Source: DASQYE01 sp035940775
GTDB taxonomy: Bacteria > Acidobacteriota > Blastocatellia > Pyrinomonadales > Pyrinomonadaceae
Length of the DNA: 64,000 nucleotides
Direction of reading: 5' to 3'
Assembly (NCBI GenBank): GCA_035940775.1
Contig: DASZEN010000004.1
Location: 206,621 to 270,620 of the forward strand
Shown: positions 36,153 through 45,014 of the stretch, in pieces
Position numbering within the stretch: the stretch's first letter is position 1
How the letters are laid out: every line of letters begins with the position of its first letter
Translations under genes and position numbers: made by a program
The notes under the pieces: model-generated
The model's database searches: none
The model's input: the letters and a program-made list of their open reading frames with translations, nothing else
Told to the model about the DNA's origin: nothing

Positions 36153-36326
36153 ATGTCCGATAAAGATCGACGTAAGAAGGACGGCGAGCGCAAGGACAAA
36201 AAGAATCAGGCGATGAGGGAAGCCGAGAGCGATAAAGGGCAAAAAGAGAGGGCCTCACGGCAGGCGACGGATACGTCTAACGTGACGGGCACGGAGCGGG
36301 GCGCGGACGGGAATCCCGGGAGCTGA
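36153..36326 (+). CDS. 57-residue highly charged small protein
   Basis: The frame begins MSDKDRRKKDGERKDKKNQA and is rich in Lys, Arg, Asp and Glu with a Gly/Thr/Asn-rich tail ending NPGS. GGAGG lies seven bases before the ATG, a clear ribosome-binding site. It follows iadA by 41 bases on the same strand and is probably the last gene of the cyanophycin operon. It should be disordered. No family is recognised; a stress-type or granule-associated protein is possible. Confidence 0.65.
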   Translation: MSDKDRRKKDGERKDKKNQAMREAESDKGQKERASRQATDTSNVTGTERGADGNPGS

Positions 36327-36344
36327 GGTTTAGAATTATCCGCA

Positions 36345-36899
36345 TCACATCTGCTGGCTCGGGGTTCTGACGTTCAGCGTCGGAATGTGCTCCTTCTCCT
36401 CCACCGCGTTCTGCCGGTTGAAGAACTCGTGGGCCCAAAGGAATCCAACCCCGGCACGGCGCGCGGCTTCTTCGTCTCTATCCATGTCGCCGATGAAGAG
36501 CGTTTCATTCCGGTGGGCATGAAAGCGATGCATCAGGCGGACGAGCATCAGGGGCTTCGGCTTTCGGCACGGGCAGTTGGCGTGCGGCGCGTGCGGGCAG
36601 ATTTCGATTGACCCGTGCGGTGCGGCCTTGACGCCGAAAGCATCCACGACCATGTCGGCCAGTAATCGACGAGCCATCTCATAAGTCATGTACCCCATAC
36701 CCACTCCGCCCTGATTAGAAGCGATGCCGAAGCGCGCTCCGCTCACGCTCCAATCAATCTCGGTAAGACGCTCGCGCACGCCCGGAATCACTTCCCACTC
36801 GCCGGGCTTATTGGGGCACGGCTGCCCCTCGACGGTCGTGCGCCGGAGCGTGTCGTCGGCATCAAAAATGTAAAGCCTGACTGGTCTGGCATTACGCAT
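36345..36899 (-). CDS. HAD-IIIA phosphatase (GmhB/HisB-N-like)
   Basis: Motif I is FDADDTLRRTT (DxDxT), motif II ASNQGGVGMGYM, and motif III/IV FIGDMDRDEEAARRAG. A zinc-loop cysteine cluster CPHAPHANCPCRKPKP is typical of D-glycero-D-manno-heptose-1,7-bisphosphate phosphatase and related HAD-IIIA enzymes. Length 184 fits. AGAGG lies eight bases upstream of the ATG. No heptose or his genes are adjacent, so the substrate is unassigned. Confidence 0.88.
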   Translation of the reverse strand: MRNARPVRLYIFDADDTLRRTTVEGQPCPNKPGEWEVIPGVRERLTEIDWSVSGARFGIASNQGGVGMGYMTYEMARRLLADMVVDAFGVKAAPHGSIEICPHAPHANCPCRKPKPLMLVRLMHRFHAHRNETLFIGDMDRDEEAARRAGVGFLWAHEFFNRQNAVEEKEHIPTLNVRTPSQQM

Positions 36900-37002
36900 T
36901 CGTAGACCTCTTGTACTGAAGCGTCAAGTTTTCTCGTTGAATAAAATAGGCTCTAATAGTTCCGAACCCATATGTGGCACCCGCGCCGCCTTTTTATTGA
37001 AG

Positions 37003-37032
37003 ACGAGGGCAGCGAAGAATAGCCGCCCTCGT
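37003..37032 (-). terminator. Hairpin downstream of the DUF962 gene
   Basis: ACGAGGGC (37003-37010) and GCCCTCGT (37025-37032) form an 8-bp stem, followed on the minus strand by CTTCAATAAAAAGG. It lies 80 bases past the end of the DUF962 gene. The tail is not a clean T-run, so this is a moderate call. Confidence 0.4.
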
Positions 37033-37114
37033 TCATTCTAGTGTGCCACTCTGATTTGAAATTTAGAGATTCAGGTCTTGCCGCGTATCAAATTCTTTTA
37101 TGAAGAGAGTTGCA

Positions 37115-37423
37115 CTACAGCTTGATCTTTCCTGTCAGTATATCTTTCGCCATCACGAAATCTCCAAATAAGCTGTAAAGCGGATAGTGAAACGTCGCGG
37201 GCCGGTTCTTCTCGAAGAAGAAATGGCCGACCCATGCGAAACCGTAACCGCAGAGGAGCACTGCCAGAAGCGCTTTCCAGTTGAGGGTGAAAAGAAAAAA
37301 GAGGAGCCACGCGAGCGCCAGGATTGTGCCCGCGAAGTGTAGCCGCCGACACGTGGGGTCGGAATGCTCCGACAGGTAGAAGGGGTAAAAGTCAGCGAAG
37401 CTTTTATACTGTTTCATGTCCAT
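37115..37423 (-). CDS. DUF962/Mpo1-like membrane protein
   Basis: The 102-residue protein has the DUF962 pattern: YPFYLSEHSDPTCRRLHFAG, two hydrophobic stretches (about 33-60) and GHFFFEKNRPATFHYPLYSL. The conserved His residues match the Mpo1 family, whose yeast member is an iron-dependent 2-hydroxy-fatty-acid dioxygenase. The bacterial role is unknown. The gene is followed on the same strand by the HAD gene after a hairpin. Confidence 0.85.
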   Translation of the reverse strand: MDMKQYKSFADFYPFYLSEHSDPTCRRLHFAGTILALAWLLFFLFTLNWKALLAVLLCGYGFAWVGHFFFEKNRPATFHYPLYSLFGDFVMAKDILTGKIKL

Positions 37424-37477
37424 GGAATATTGCGGAGCGTCATATTAGAGTGACCTTGCCCCGATCACGCGTCGGCC

Positions 37478-38599
37478 TCATTGCTCTTCCTGCTCGGTGA
37501 ACAATCGCTGGTAATCTTCCGCGAGCGCGGGCGGAATGCGCACGAGCCGCAGGTTCTCTTCGACGTGTTCGCGACGGCTCATGCCGATCAGGGCGGTCGT
37601 GATGCCCGGCGTTGAGCGCACGAATTGAATGGCCGTCTGCGTATCGGTGGCGAGCGAGCCGAGCGGCTCGCGTATGTGTGCGGGCAGGTTGCGCGCCACC
37701 TTGCCCTGCAAAGTCGAGGCGCTGGCGACGATGGTAATGCCGAGCGCGCGCGCCGCTTCGAGCAAAGAGACCTCAGCGCCGCCGAGCGTCTGGTTGTCGA
37801 GGACGAGGGCTTCTGGCATCGCCAGGTTAAAGGGCAATTGGACGAAGCGAAAACCGTGCTCCGCGCCCCCGGCCTCGCGCGCCAGCTCCGCCATGCGTTC
37901 GAGCGAAAGATACTCGCGCGCGTCCCGGGGGACGCGAAAGCCGTTCCACGTCGCGACCCCGTACATTCTCAAGCGGCCATCTTTGCGTTCTCTCTCAAGC
38001 AGCTCGAAGGCGGCGCGCAGGCGCGCGTCGAACTCGGCGCGAGCGACTTCCGAGAGCTGCGATTCCGGATTATGTATATAGTAAACGTCGACGCAATCCA
38101 GATTCATGTTCCGCAGCGATTGGCCCAACTGGTGCTGCAAGTAGGAGGGCGTCATGCAGTGGCTGCCCGCCACTATGTCCGAGAGCTGCGCCACACCCGT
38201 TCGCACAAAAGTTTCTTCGACATACCGGCGCGGGTTTTTTGGCGGCGCTCCGTCGAAGGGCAGATAACCGCCCTTGGTGCAGATGACAAGCTCGTTGCGC
38301 GCGAAAGAAAGCTCTTCGGTCAATCGCTTGAGCGCCGTGCCGATCGATCTTTCGCTGCGCTGAAAGCGATAGTTGGCCGCCGAGTCTATGACGTTGACGC
38401 CCAGCTCGACGGCGCGCGCGACCGCTTCCGCGTATCGCACATCGGTCGCTTCGTCCCAATCGCCCAGGTATGTGCCGATCCCTATCGACGACAGCCACAG
38501 GTTCTGTTCGAGGCGAAAGTGATTCTCAGCGCTCTTCTCGCGAAAGCGCTCGCCGTAAAGGGCCGTGCCCTCTCGCGTCGCATAACCTTTGATAGACAT
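37478..38599 (-). CDS. Aldo/keto reductase
   Basis: The 373-residue protein has the AKR layout: LSSIGIGTYLGDWDEATD, the catalytic-type NVIDSAANYRFQRSERSIG (Asp-Tyr region), ICTKGGYLP lysine region, CVDVYYIHNPESQ and a C-terminal NADPH-binding-type ITTALIGMSRREHVEEN. A 25-residue N-terminal extension precedes the barrel. Substrate unknown. The gene is followed by DUF962 on the same strand, and an intergenic palindrome lies just upstream of its start. Confidence 0.88.
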   Translation of the reverse strand: MSIKGYATREGTALYGERFREKSAENHFRLEQNLWLSSIGIGTYLGDWDEATDVRYAEAVARAVELGVNVIDSAANYRFQRSERSIGTALKRLTEELSFARNELVICTKGGYLPFDGAPPKNPRRYVEETFVRTGVAQLSDIVAGSHCMTPSYLQHQLGQSLRNMNLDCVDVYYIHNPESQLSEVARAEFDARLRAAFELLERERKDGRLRMYGVATWNGFRVPRDAREYLSLERMAELAREAGGAEHGFRFVQLPFNLAMPEALVLDNQTLGGAEVSLLEAARALGITIVASASTLQGKVARNLPAHIREPLGSLATDTQTAIQFVRSTPGITTALIGMSRREHVEENLRLVRIPPALAEDYQRLFTEQEEQ

Positions 38600-38615
38600 A
38601 ATAAGTTAAGGGACA

Positions 38616-38694
38616 AGGGCGGCAGCGATGAGGGATGAATAAAAAGCATTCAAGCTGTAGAAGCATTTCTTTGATCCCTCATCGCTGCCGCCCT
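38616..38694. repeat. Intergenic palindromic repeat, copy 1
   Basis: A 21-bp perfect inverted repeat (38616-38636 and 38674-38694; 5' arm begins AGGGCGGCAGCGATGAGGG) flanks 37 bases. The 5' arm recurs at 56177-56199, and a related element is at 49791-49898. It lies between the aldo/keto reductase start and the dienelactone hydrolase end. It has the look of a REP or small MITE-type element able to form an RNA hairpin. Confidence 0.75.
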
Positions 38695-38710
38695 CATCCA
38701 TTTGTTCTCC

Positions 38711-39613
38711 TCATTGCTTTTTCATTCGCTCGCGAAAGAAGCTGAGCGTGCGTTGCCATGCGTCGGCGGCCGCCTCCGCATCGTAGACTTCGGGGCGCGT
38801 GTCGTTGAAGAATCCGTGTTTGGCCCCGGCGTAGATTTTGATGTCGGCCTGCTTGCCCGCCTTCTTCAGCGCGTCCTCAAACTCTCTGACCTTCTCGGGC
38901 GGGATGCCCTGATCCAGCTCGCCGAAGTTTCCCAGAAGGGGGCAGGAGACCTGCGGAACCAGCTCAAGCGGCGTGCGGCCGTAGAAGATCACCGCGCCCA
39001 CAAGGTCTTTCGTGTGCGTCGCGAGCTGGTAGGAGTAGCCGCCGCCCATGCAAAAGCCTATAGAGACTGTGTAGGGCATGACGCTGCTGAACGTCTTCAG
39101 AAAATCGAGCGCCGCCTGCATGTCCCTGATCGCAACCTCTGTGGGGATACTCGACGCGGCCTTGCGCAGCACCTCGATGTCGGACGCATCCTTCGGCGGA
39201 GGCTCTGCGGCGCGCACGAAGAAGTTCGGGGCGAGCGCCATGTAACCCTCATCCGCGATGCGGTCGGCGATTGACTTGATGTGATCGTTGAGGCCGAAGA
39301 CCTCGTGTATCACGAGCACTGAGCCGTTGGCCGGGCCCGTCCGGTTTCGCACGATGTAAGCGGGAATCCGCATCTCGCCGCTCTTGTACTCGATCATCTG
39401 CCCCTTCAAAGCGACAGGCTTGGCCGGGCCTGTGTTTTGATTCGCCGTGTTCTGATTTCCGGGCGCGTTCGGCTTGTCGTTCTGCGCGGTCGCGCAGCCC
39501 GTCATAATCAGACCAGCGCCCCCGGCGAGGACGGCCGTACCCTCCAGAAATTTTCTGCGGGAAACGCGCTCGGTCTCGCCGCGTCCGCCCCTCCGCTTTT
39601 TCGGCTCGCTCAT
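38711..39613 (-). CDS. Tat-exported dienelactone hydrolase-like lipoprotein
   Basis: The N-terminus has a twin-arginine signal (VSRRKFLEGTAVLAGG) ending in a lipobox-like MTGC (about residue 39). The core shows the DLH fold: VLVIHEVFGLNDHIKS, the cysteine nucleophile GFCMGGGYSYQLA, aspartate in FGELDQGIPP and histidine in AKHGFFND. Predicted to act at the membrane outside the cytoplasm on an ester or lactone. A small frame upstream overlaps its start as ATGA. Confidence 0.9.
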   Translation of the reverse strand: MSEPKKRRGGRGETERVSRRKFLEGTAVLAGGAGLIMTGCATAQNDKPNAPGNQNTANQNTGPAKPVALKGQMIEYKSGEMRIPAYIVRNRTGPANGSVLVIHEVFGLNDHIKSIADRIADEGYMALAPNFFVRAAEPPPKDASDIEVLRKAASSIPTEVAIRDMQAALDFLKTFSSVMPYTVSIGFCMGGGYSYQLATHTKDLVGAVIFYGRTPLELVPQVSCPLLGNFGELDQGIPPEKVREFEDALKKAGKQADIKIYAGAKHGFFNDTRPEVYDAEAAADAWQRTLSFFRERMKKQ

Positions 39614-39726
39614 CCTCGGTTCACCCCAAACTCTTCCAGGACAATCCCGACCGCCCTTTCCGAAGCCTCCTGGATCTTACGCCCGGCCTCATAATCCGGA
39701 GCAGAGGGTAGCCCGCGCCTTTTCAT
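39610..39726 (-). CDS. Possible 38-residue ORF overlapping the DLH start
   Basis: The frame starts MKRRGLPSAPDYEAGRKI and ends LEEFGVNRG, with its stop overlapping the hydrolase ATG by four bases. It could be a coupled small protein; the ribosome-binding site is weak. Low confidence. Confidence 0.3.
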   Translation of the reverse strand: MKRRGLPSAPDYEAGRKIQEASERAVGIVLEEFGVNRG

Positions 39727-39913
39727 GTGTGACCAGACTATACCGGTCGGCGGCGGGCCGCCGCAAGCATCGTTTCGCGCGCGCGCCGCCGGTATGTTAA
39801 AAAGCAGCAGGGAATGTGCCGCGATGTAAAAGCAGAGTAAGCTCGGGTCGAACAAGTCGCTGGATGGACGGGCTGCCCCGGTTTACCTTTTTCGCTTCTG
39901 AGGAGCATTTTGG

Positions 39914-40237
39914 ATGAGCCATTTTATAGACTGGCACGAGCAGGCCGGAGCGCAGGCTGAAAAGTTCTACAAGCGGACGCTCTGGGAGGGTGAGTATGTG
40001 ATGGTCGGCCTGAACTGCCTTGAGCCGAACCAGTCGCAACGCCCGCACGCGCACGAGGGCGCTGACAAATTCTACTTCGTGCTCGAAGGGCGCGGCCGCT
40101 TCACCGTCGGCCCTGAAGAAGAGGATGCTGAGACGGGCGCGCTCGTGATTGCGCCCTCGGGCGTAACGCATGGCGTGACCAATACGGGCGCGTCGCGTCT
40201 ATCGCTGCTCGTCGCCATCGCTCCGGGGATCAAATGA
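39914..40237 (+). CDS. Cupin domain protein
   Basis: The 107-residue protein is one cupin barrel: QRPHAHEGADKFYFVLEGRG contains the HxHx3-4E metal motif (about 46-55) and PSGVTHGVTNTG the second-motif His. GAGGAG lies upstream of the ATG. It overlaps the downstream decarboxylase gene as ATGA, so the two are an operon; a metal-dependent small-molecule role is likely. Confidence 0.88.
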   Translation: MSHFIDWHEQAGAQAEKFYKRTLWEGEYVMVGLNCLEPNQSQRPHAHEGADKFYFVLEGRGRFTVGPEEEDAETGALVIAPSGVTHGVTNTGASRLSLLVAIAPGIK

Positions 40238-41769
40238 GCGAGAGACCGAACGAGCCAGACGGCGCGCGAGAAGAAGCGACGGCGCGCGCTTCGTCGCTTG
40301 AGATAAGGGACGAGGCGCTCGGCGAGCTTTCGGCGCAAATGGTGGCGCTGGTGGCAGACTACTTCGCGCGCCTCCCGTCGCTCCCGGTCTTCCCTGACAC
40401 GACCGCTGAGCGATTAACCGAAAAATTCGGACGTGAGCTTCCGCTGGAAGGCGCTTCGGTCGAGCGCATAGTGGAAGACTGCCGCGCGATCATAGACGGG
40501 AGCCGTCACAACGGCCATCCGCGATTTTTCGGTTACGTCGCCTCGCCCTCGACTCCTGTCGGAGCGTTCGCAGACCTTCTAGCTTCCGCGCTCAATCCGA
40601 ACGTCACCTCATGGCGCTCGGCTCCGGCGGCGACCGAGATCGAGAAGACGACCCTGCGCTGGCTCTCGACGCTGATCGGCTACGGTGAACCCTCGGGCGG
40701 GCTTCTGACGAGCGGCGGCTCGATGGCGAACCTGAACGCGCTGCTGATCGCGCATCGCTCGCGCGCGCAGGGCGAAGTCGACCGGCGCGGCCTGTGGAGC
40801 ACTTCGCAGCCCGCGACCGTCTACGCCTCGGAGCAGGTTCACATGTCGATCCCAAAGGCTGCGGACATACTCGGGCTCGGGCGCGACCAGTTGCGACTCG
40901 TCAAATCGGATGCGCGCTTTCGCCTGGACGTGCGAGACTTGCGCGAGATGGTGGAAGCGGACTCGGCGCGTGGGCTCGTGCCCTTCTGTGTGGTGGGAAA
41001 CGCGGGCACGGTCAACACGGGCGCGGTCGATCCGCTCGCCGAGATTGCGCGCGTCGCACAGGAGCACGATCTATGGTTTCACGTCGACGGGGCATACGGC
41101 GCACCGGGCGCGTTGGACGAACGCAAGCGCGCGCTCTTCGACGGAATTGAGCGCGCCGACTCCGTCGCGCTCGATCCGCACAAGTGGCTTTACGCGCCGG
41201 TCGATTGCGGCTGCCTGCTGTTTCGCGATCCCGCGAGCGCGCGCAAGGCTTTTCTGCCCACGGAGGCGGATTACATACGCGTGCATGAGGAGACGGACGA
41301 CGAAAGCTTCGCCTTCTGGGATTACGGCGTCGAGTTGTCGAGACGTTTTCGCGCCCTGAAGGTCTGGATGATGCTCAGTTATTACGGCGCACGGCGCGTG
41401 CGCGCCGCCGTCAGCGAGAATAATGACGTGACCGCCTATTTCGCCGAGCGCATCGCTGCGGCAGAAGACTTCGAGCTGCTCGCGCCGGTCGAGTTGAGCA
41501 TCTGCTGCTTTCGCTTCGTGCCGCCCGGCGTGCGTGAAAAGCTTAAGGGAGCGGGCGAGCAGGAGCGCGCGCAGTTGGGCGACGAACTTGATAGACTGAA
41601 CGCGCGCATCATGCACCACATTCAGCGCGGCGGGCGCGCCTACCTATCGAACGTGACGCTCAGGGGCAGCTACGGTCTGCGCGCCTGCATCGTCAATTTT
41701 CGCACGACGCGCGCCGACATGGATCAAACGCTGGAGATCGTGCGCGACGCGGCGCGCGCCTCGCAGTAG
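40234..41769 (+). CDS. PLP-dependent group II amino-acid decarboxylase family protein
   Basis: The 511-residue protein has the aromatic-amino-acid/glutamate decarboxylase pattern: GHPRFFGYVASPSTPVG, TSGGSMANLNALLIAHRS, HVDGAYGAPGAL, and the PLP lysine in LDPHKWLYAPVDCG (about 309-322). An N-terminal helix region (about 1-60) precedes the fold. The substrate amino acid is not decidable by eye. It is translationally coupled to the cupin gene upstream. Confidence 0.88.
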   Translation: MSERPNEPDGAREEATARASSLEIRDEALGELSAQMVALVADYFARLPSLPVFPDTTAERLTEKFGRELPLEGASVERIVEDCRAIIDGSRHNGHPRFFGYVASPSTPVGAFADLLASALNPNVTSWRSAPAATEIEKTTLRWLSTLIGYGEPSGGLLTSGGSMANLNALLIAHRSRAQGEVDRRGLWSTSQPATVYASEQVHMSIPKAADILGLGRDQLRLVKSDARFRLDVRDLREMVEADSARGLVPFCVVGNAGTVNTGAVDPLAEIARVAQEHDLWFHVDGAYGAPGALDERKRALFDGIERADSVALDPHKWLYAPVDCGCLLFRDPASARKAFLPTEADYIRVHEETDDESFAFWDYGVELSRRFRALKVWMMLSYYGARRVRAAVSENNDVTAYFAERIAAAEDFELLAPVELSICCFRFVPPGVREKLKGAGEQERAQLGDELDRLNARIMHHIQRGGRAYLSNVTLRGSYGLRACIVNFRTTRADMDQTLEIVRDAARASQ

Positions 41770-41847
41770 TCGTAGTCGCTGAAAGTAGTCGCCGAAAATC
41801 GGTGGGAAGATAATCTTAAGAACACTTGTGGGTTATCGTCTTCAATA

Positions 41848-42708
41848 ATGGAACCGGAAAAAAACGGCTACGAGCATGAGTTGGAAATCTCGCGGCGGCT
41901 GGCGCGCGAGGCGGGCGCGGTGGCGCTCGAATATTACGGTCGCCCCTTGCACGTCGAGCAGAAGGAGAGCGCCGACGATGAAGAACCCGTCACGGAGGCA
42001 GACCGCGCGGCGAACGCCCTGATCGTGGGCGGCATTCGTCAAGCCTTTGCCGAAGACGGCATCCTCGCAGAGGAATCCGTCGATACCGAGAGACGCCTCA
42101 GCAAACGTCGCGTCTGGATGATAGACCCGCTCGACGGCACGAACGGCTTCATCGCCCGAAACGGTGATTTCGCAGTCCAGATCGGCCTCGCCGTCGATGG
42201 CGAAAGCGTGCTTGGCGTAGTCTACCAGCCGCTCTCCGGCGTCCTGTACTGGGCGGCGCGCGGCGCTGGCGCGTGGATCGAGCGGCCCGGTCAGGCGAGG
42301 AGCGCGCGCGCGCGCGTTTCAGACCGCACGGAGGTGGCGCGCATGCGATTGGCGGCGAGCCGTTCGCACCGTAGCCCGCGTATGGACAGGGTTGTAAGGG
42401 CGCTCGGGGTCAAAGATGAAATCCGGCGCGGTTCGGTCGGCGTTAAGGTCGGCCTTATCATAGAGCGCGAGTGCGATCTTTACGTACACCTGTCGCCGCG
42501 TACCAAGCAATGGGACACCTGCGCGCCCGAAGTAATCCTCAGCGAAGCGGGCGGACGCCTGACAGACCTCTTCGGACGCCCGCTCGGCTACAACGCTCCG
42601 GACGTGCAGAATCGCAACGGCATCGTGGCCTCGAACGGCGCGGCGCACGAACGCGTCATCGCACGGCTCGCCCCGCTGCTATCGGAGTTCGGGCGCGAAA
42701 GAGTGTAG
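41848..42708 (+). CDS. cysQ: 3'(2'),5'-bisphosphate nucleotidase / IMPase family
   Basis: The Mg-binding motifs are LAEESVD (about 72-78), WMIDPLDGTNGFIARNGDF (about 91-109) and WDTCAPEVILSEAGG (about 218-232). The order and the NGDF variant favour CysQ-type bisphosphate nucleotidase over inositol monophosphatase. Length 286. No clear ribosome-binding site. A second IMPase-family gene lies at 57078-57851. Confidence 0.85.
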   Translation: MEPEKNGYEHELEISRRLAREAGAVALEYYGRPLHVEQKESADDEEPVTEADRAANALIVGGIRQAFAEDGILAEESVDTERRLSKRRVWMIDPLDGTNGFIARNGDFAVQIGLAVDGESVLGVVYQPLSGVLYWAARGAGAWIERPGQARSARARVSDRTEVARMRLAASRSHRSPRMDRVVRALGVKDEIRRGSVGVKVGLIIERECDLYVHLSPRTKQWDTCAPEVILSEAGGRLTDLFGRPLGYNAPDVQNRNGIVASNGAAHERVIARLAPLLSEFGRERV

Positions 42709-42711
42709 GTC

Positions 42712-42767
42712 AGATACCAGGATGCCAGATGCCCGCGTTTCATCTATTATATGAAACGCCGGTATCT
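42712..42767 (+). other. Nested stem-loop between cysQ and the kinase gene
   Basis: Outer arms AGATACC (42712-42718) and GGTATCT (42761-42767) enclose inner arms GCGTTTCAT (42735-42743) and ATGAAACGC (42751-42759). There is no T-run, so it is more likely an mRNA structure or processing site than a terminator. Confidence 0.45.
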
Positions 42768-42831
42768 CTAAATTCAAAAGAGCCGGTGAACCGACCGGCC
42801 TCGGGCCTCCCATATCCCGTAAGGTTTTATC

Positions 42832-44814
42832 GTGGGCATCAGACCCAAAATCTTCCTCATCTTTTTCGCCTTCGGCATCGTGCCGATGCTCGTGCTCGTC
42901 TATATCAATTACCTGAACGGCGTCGGCGCGGTCGAAGTAGTGCTGCGCGGGGATGTGGAGCGCGAGGCGACTGAGATCGCGCGCGATGCGGAGGCGCGAC
43001 AGCGCGCTCAGGAGACCGGACTGGTCACGCTCGCGCGCTCCGCTTCGCTGCGCGAATATGTGCGGGGCACGCAGCAGCAGCGGCCACCGGTCGCGTCGTC
43101 CGCGCCCAATCCTTCTTTAACCTCCAAGGCGACCGATGCGACCGACCCTCGCGCCGCAGGCGCAGAAGCAGCAGCGGCAACGACAGTGCCCGACGGTGTG
43201 CGCGTGGATGTCGGCGCATTCCTCCTGCATAACAGGTATTACGCGGCGATCACCTGCCTGAACGTCGAGCGCCGGGTGCTCTTTCGCGTCGAACCGGACG
43301 CGCAGGCCAGCGATGGCGGCGCGGGCCTGAGTTATAGAACGCTGGCTTTCCCCCCGAACATCAACGTGGACGAGCGCGTGTGGTCTGTTGCCGGACAAGC
43401 GCCGCTGCTGCGCTCGGCGCTCACGCGCGAGCGTTCGGGCGTAATCATGCGCTATACAGTGCCCGTTTTTACGGAGGCCGAAGGGGGAAGCGCCGGGCGC
43501 GGCGCGCTCGTCGCCGAGCTGAAGGTGGATGCGCTCGTCAGGGAAGCGGCGGGCAGTCTCGCGGAATTTAACGCCGAAACGATGAGGCGCACCGCAGAGC
43601 CGGAGTTGCCGCCGCGCACCGTGGTCGCCATCGACTCCAAAGGGAACATCATCTATCACACCAACGACGCGCTTCGCTTTCAGCCCGTCGGCAGCGCCAT
43701 GCCCACTTTCAAACCGGTCGCCGACCGTATGCTCGCGACCGAGAGCGGGTCGGCCTTCTACGATTCGACCGCAGGCAGCCGTTGGCTGGCCGCCTACAGG
43801 CGCGTCGCGCCGCTGGACATCTCTCTGGCCGTCTCCGGAAATTACTCTCTGGCCGTCGGGGGCCTGCGGCGCAGCGGCCTCCTGAACCTTATCATCTCAG
43901 TTTTGATCGGTGTCCTGACCTCAATCATCCTGACGCTGGTCGTCGGGCGTATGGCGCGCAGCATAGAGCGCGTCACGAAGGGCGCGGTGGCAATCGCCGG
44001 AGGCCAATTGGATCAGCGCATAGAGGTGCGCTCTAACGACGAGACGCGCCTGCTCGCGGAAAGCTTCAATAAGATGTCGAATCAGCTCGGCGAACAGATC
44101 GCGCACGAGGCCGAGATGCGACAGTTCCAATCGTTCTTTCGCCTGTCGGCCATGATGACGCACGATCTGAAGAACGCCATTGCGGCGCTTTCACTCATCG
44201 TCAGAAACATGGAGAAGCGCTTTCACCACGAAGAGTTTCGCGCCGACGCCATGCAATCGCTTATGCTTGCGACCGATAAGCTGCGCGTGCTCGTCGCCAA
44301 GCTGAGCGGCCCCGTCGAGAGCCTCAGCGGCGAGTACAAAAGACCGCAGCCGACCGATCTCATCCCCATCATCGAACGCGTGATGGCCATGACGGCCACG
44401 CCCGCTGGCGCGACCCATCAGGTAGAGGCGCGGCTCGCGCCCTCTCTCATCGCCTACGTGGACGGCGAGCGTATCGAGCGCGTCGTCGAGAATCTTATTA
44501 TCAACGCGGTCGAAGCGATGGGCACACAGAGCGGGCGCCTCAGGGTCGAGGCCGGTCACGCGGGCGATGACAAGGTCTTCTTCAGCGTCGCCGATACGGG
44601 CCCGGGCATGAGCCAGGAGTTTATCAACAAGCGTTTGTTCCGCGCCTTTGCGACGACCAAGAAGAGAGGCGTCGGGCTCGGGCTCTACACCTGCCGCGAG
44701 GTCGTTCGCGCGCACGGCGGGCAGATAGACGTGGAGTCGCGTGAGGGCTCTGGCACTTGCTTTCGCGTCGTGCTACCATCTGGGCTAGATCACAAGTCTT
44801 ACGGGTCGTTGTAA
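42832..44814 (+). CDS. HAMP-domain sensor histidine kinase
   Basis: The 660-residue kinase has one N-terminal membrane helix (about 4-25), an extracytoplasmic sensor region (about 26-340), a second helix (about 345-370), a HAMP domain (about 370-425), a phospho-acceptor helix with MMTHDLKNAIAALSL (about 440-455) and an ATPase domain (VVENLIINAVEAM, VADTGPGMS, GVGLGLYTCREVV). It starts with GTG, with AAGG upstream. A sigma-54 activator with a receiver domain follows 200 bases later and is the probable partner. Confidence 0.9.
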   Translation: MGIRPKIFLIFFAFGIVPMLVLVYINYLNGVGAVEVVLRGDVEREATEIARDAEARQRAQETGLVTLARSASLREYVRGTQQQRPPVASSAPNPSLTSKATDATDPRAAGAEAAAATTVPDGVRVDVGAFLLHNRYYAAITCLNVERRVLFRVEPDAQASDGGAGLSYRTLAFPPNINVDERVWSVAGQAPLLRSALTRERSGVIMRYTVPVFTEAEGGSAGRGALVAELKVDALVREAAGSLAEFNAETMRRTAEPELPPRTVVAIDSKGNIIYHTNDALRFQPVGSAMPTFKPVADRMLATESGSAFYDSTAGSRWLAAYRRVAPLDISLAVSGNYSLAVGGLRRSGLLNLIISVLIGVLTSIILTLVVGRMARSIERVTKGAVAIAGGQLDQRIEVRSNDETRLLAESFNKMSNQLGEQIAHEAEMRQFQSFFRLSAMMTHDLKNAIAALSLIVRNMEKRFHHEEFRADAMQSLMLATDKLRVLVAKLSGPVESLSGEYKRPQPTDLIPIIERVMAMTATPAGATHQVEARLAPSLIAYVDGERIERVVENLIINAVEAMGTQSGRLRVEAGHAGDDKVFFSVADTGPGMSQEFINKRLFRAFATTKKRGVGLGLYTCREVVRAHGGQIDVESREGSGTCFRVVLPSGLDHKSYGSL

Positions 44815-45014
44815 TAAAAATAGCAGTGGGGCCTAATAAGATGCGAGCGTGCGGATTGCGAACGGACGCCGGGATCATCCTTTCAGTTTTTCCAGCAATA
44901 AATGATCGTGCAGCATGGGCCGTCGGCGACGCCGTAGGTGTTTTCCCTCCATACTACGCCGTCGCTCCTCTCGCTTTCGCTTCAGGACGACCGGCCAGGG
45001 ATTGGAAACCTTTT

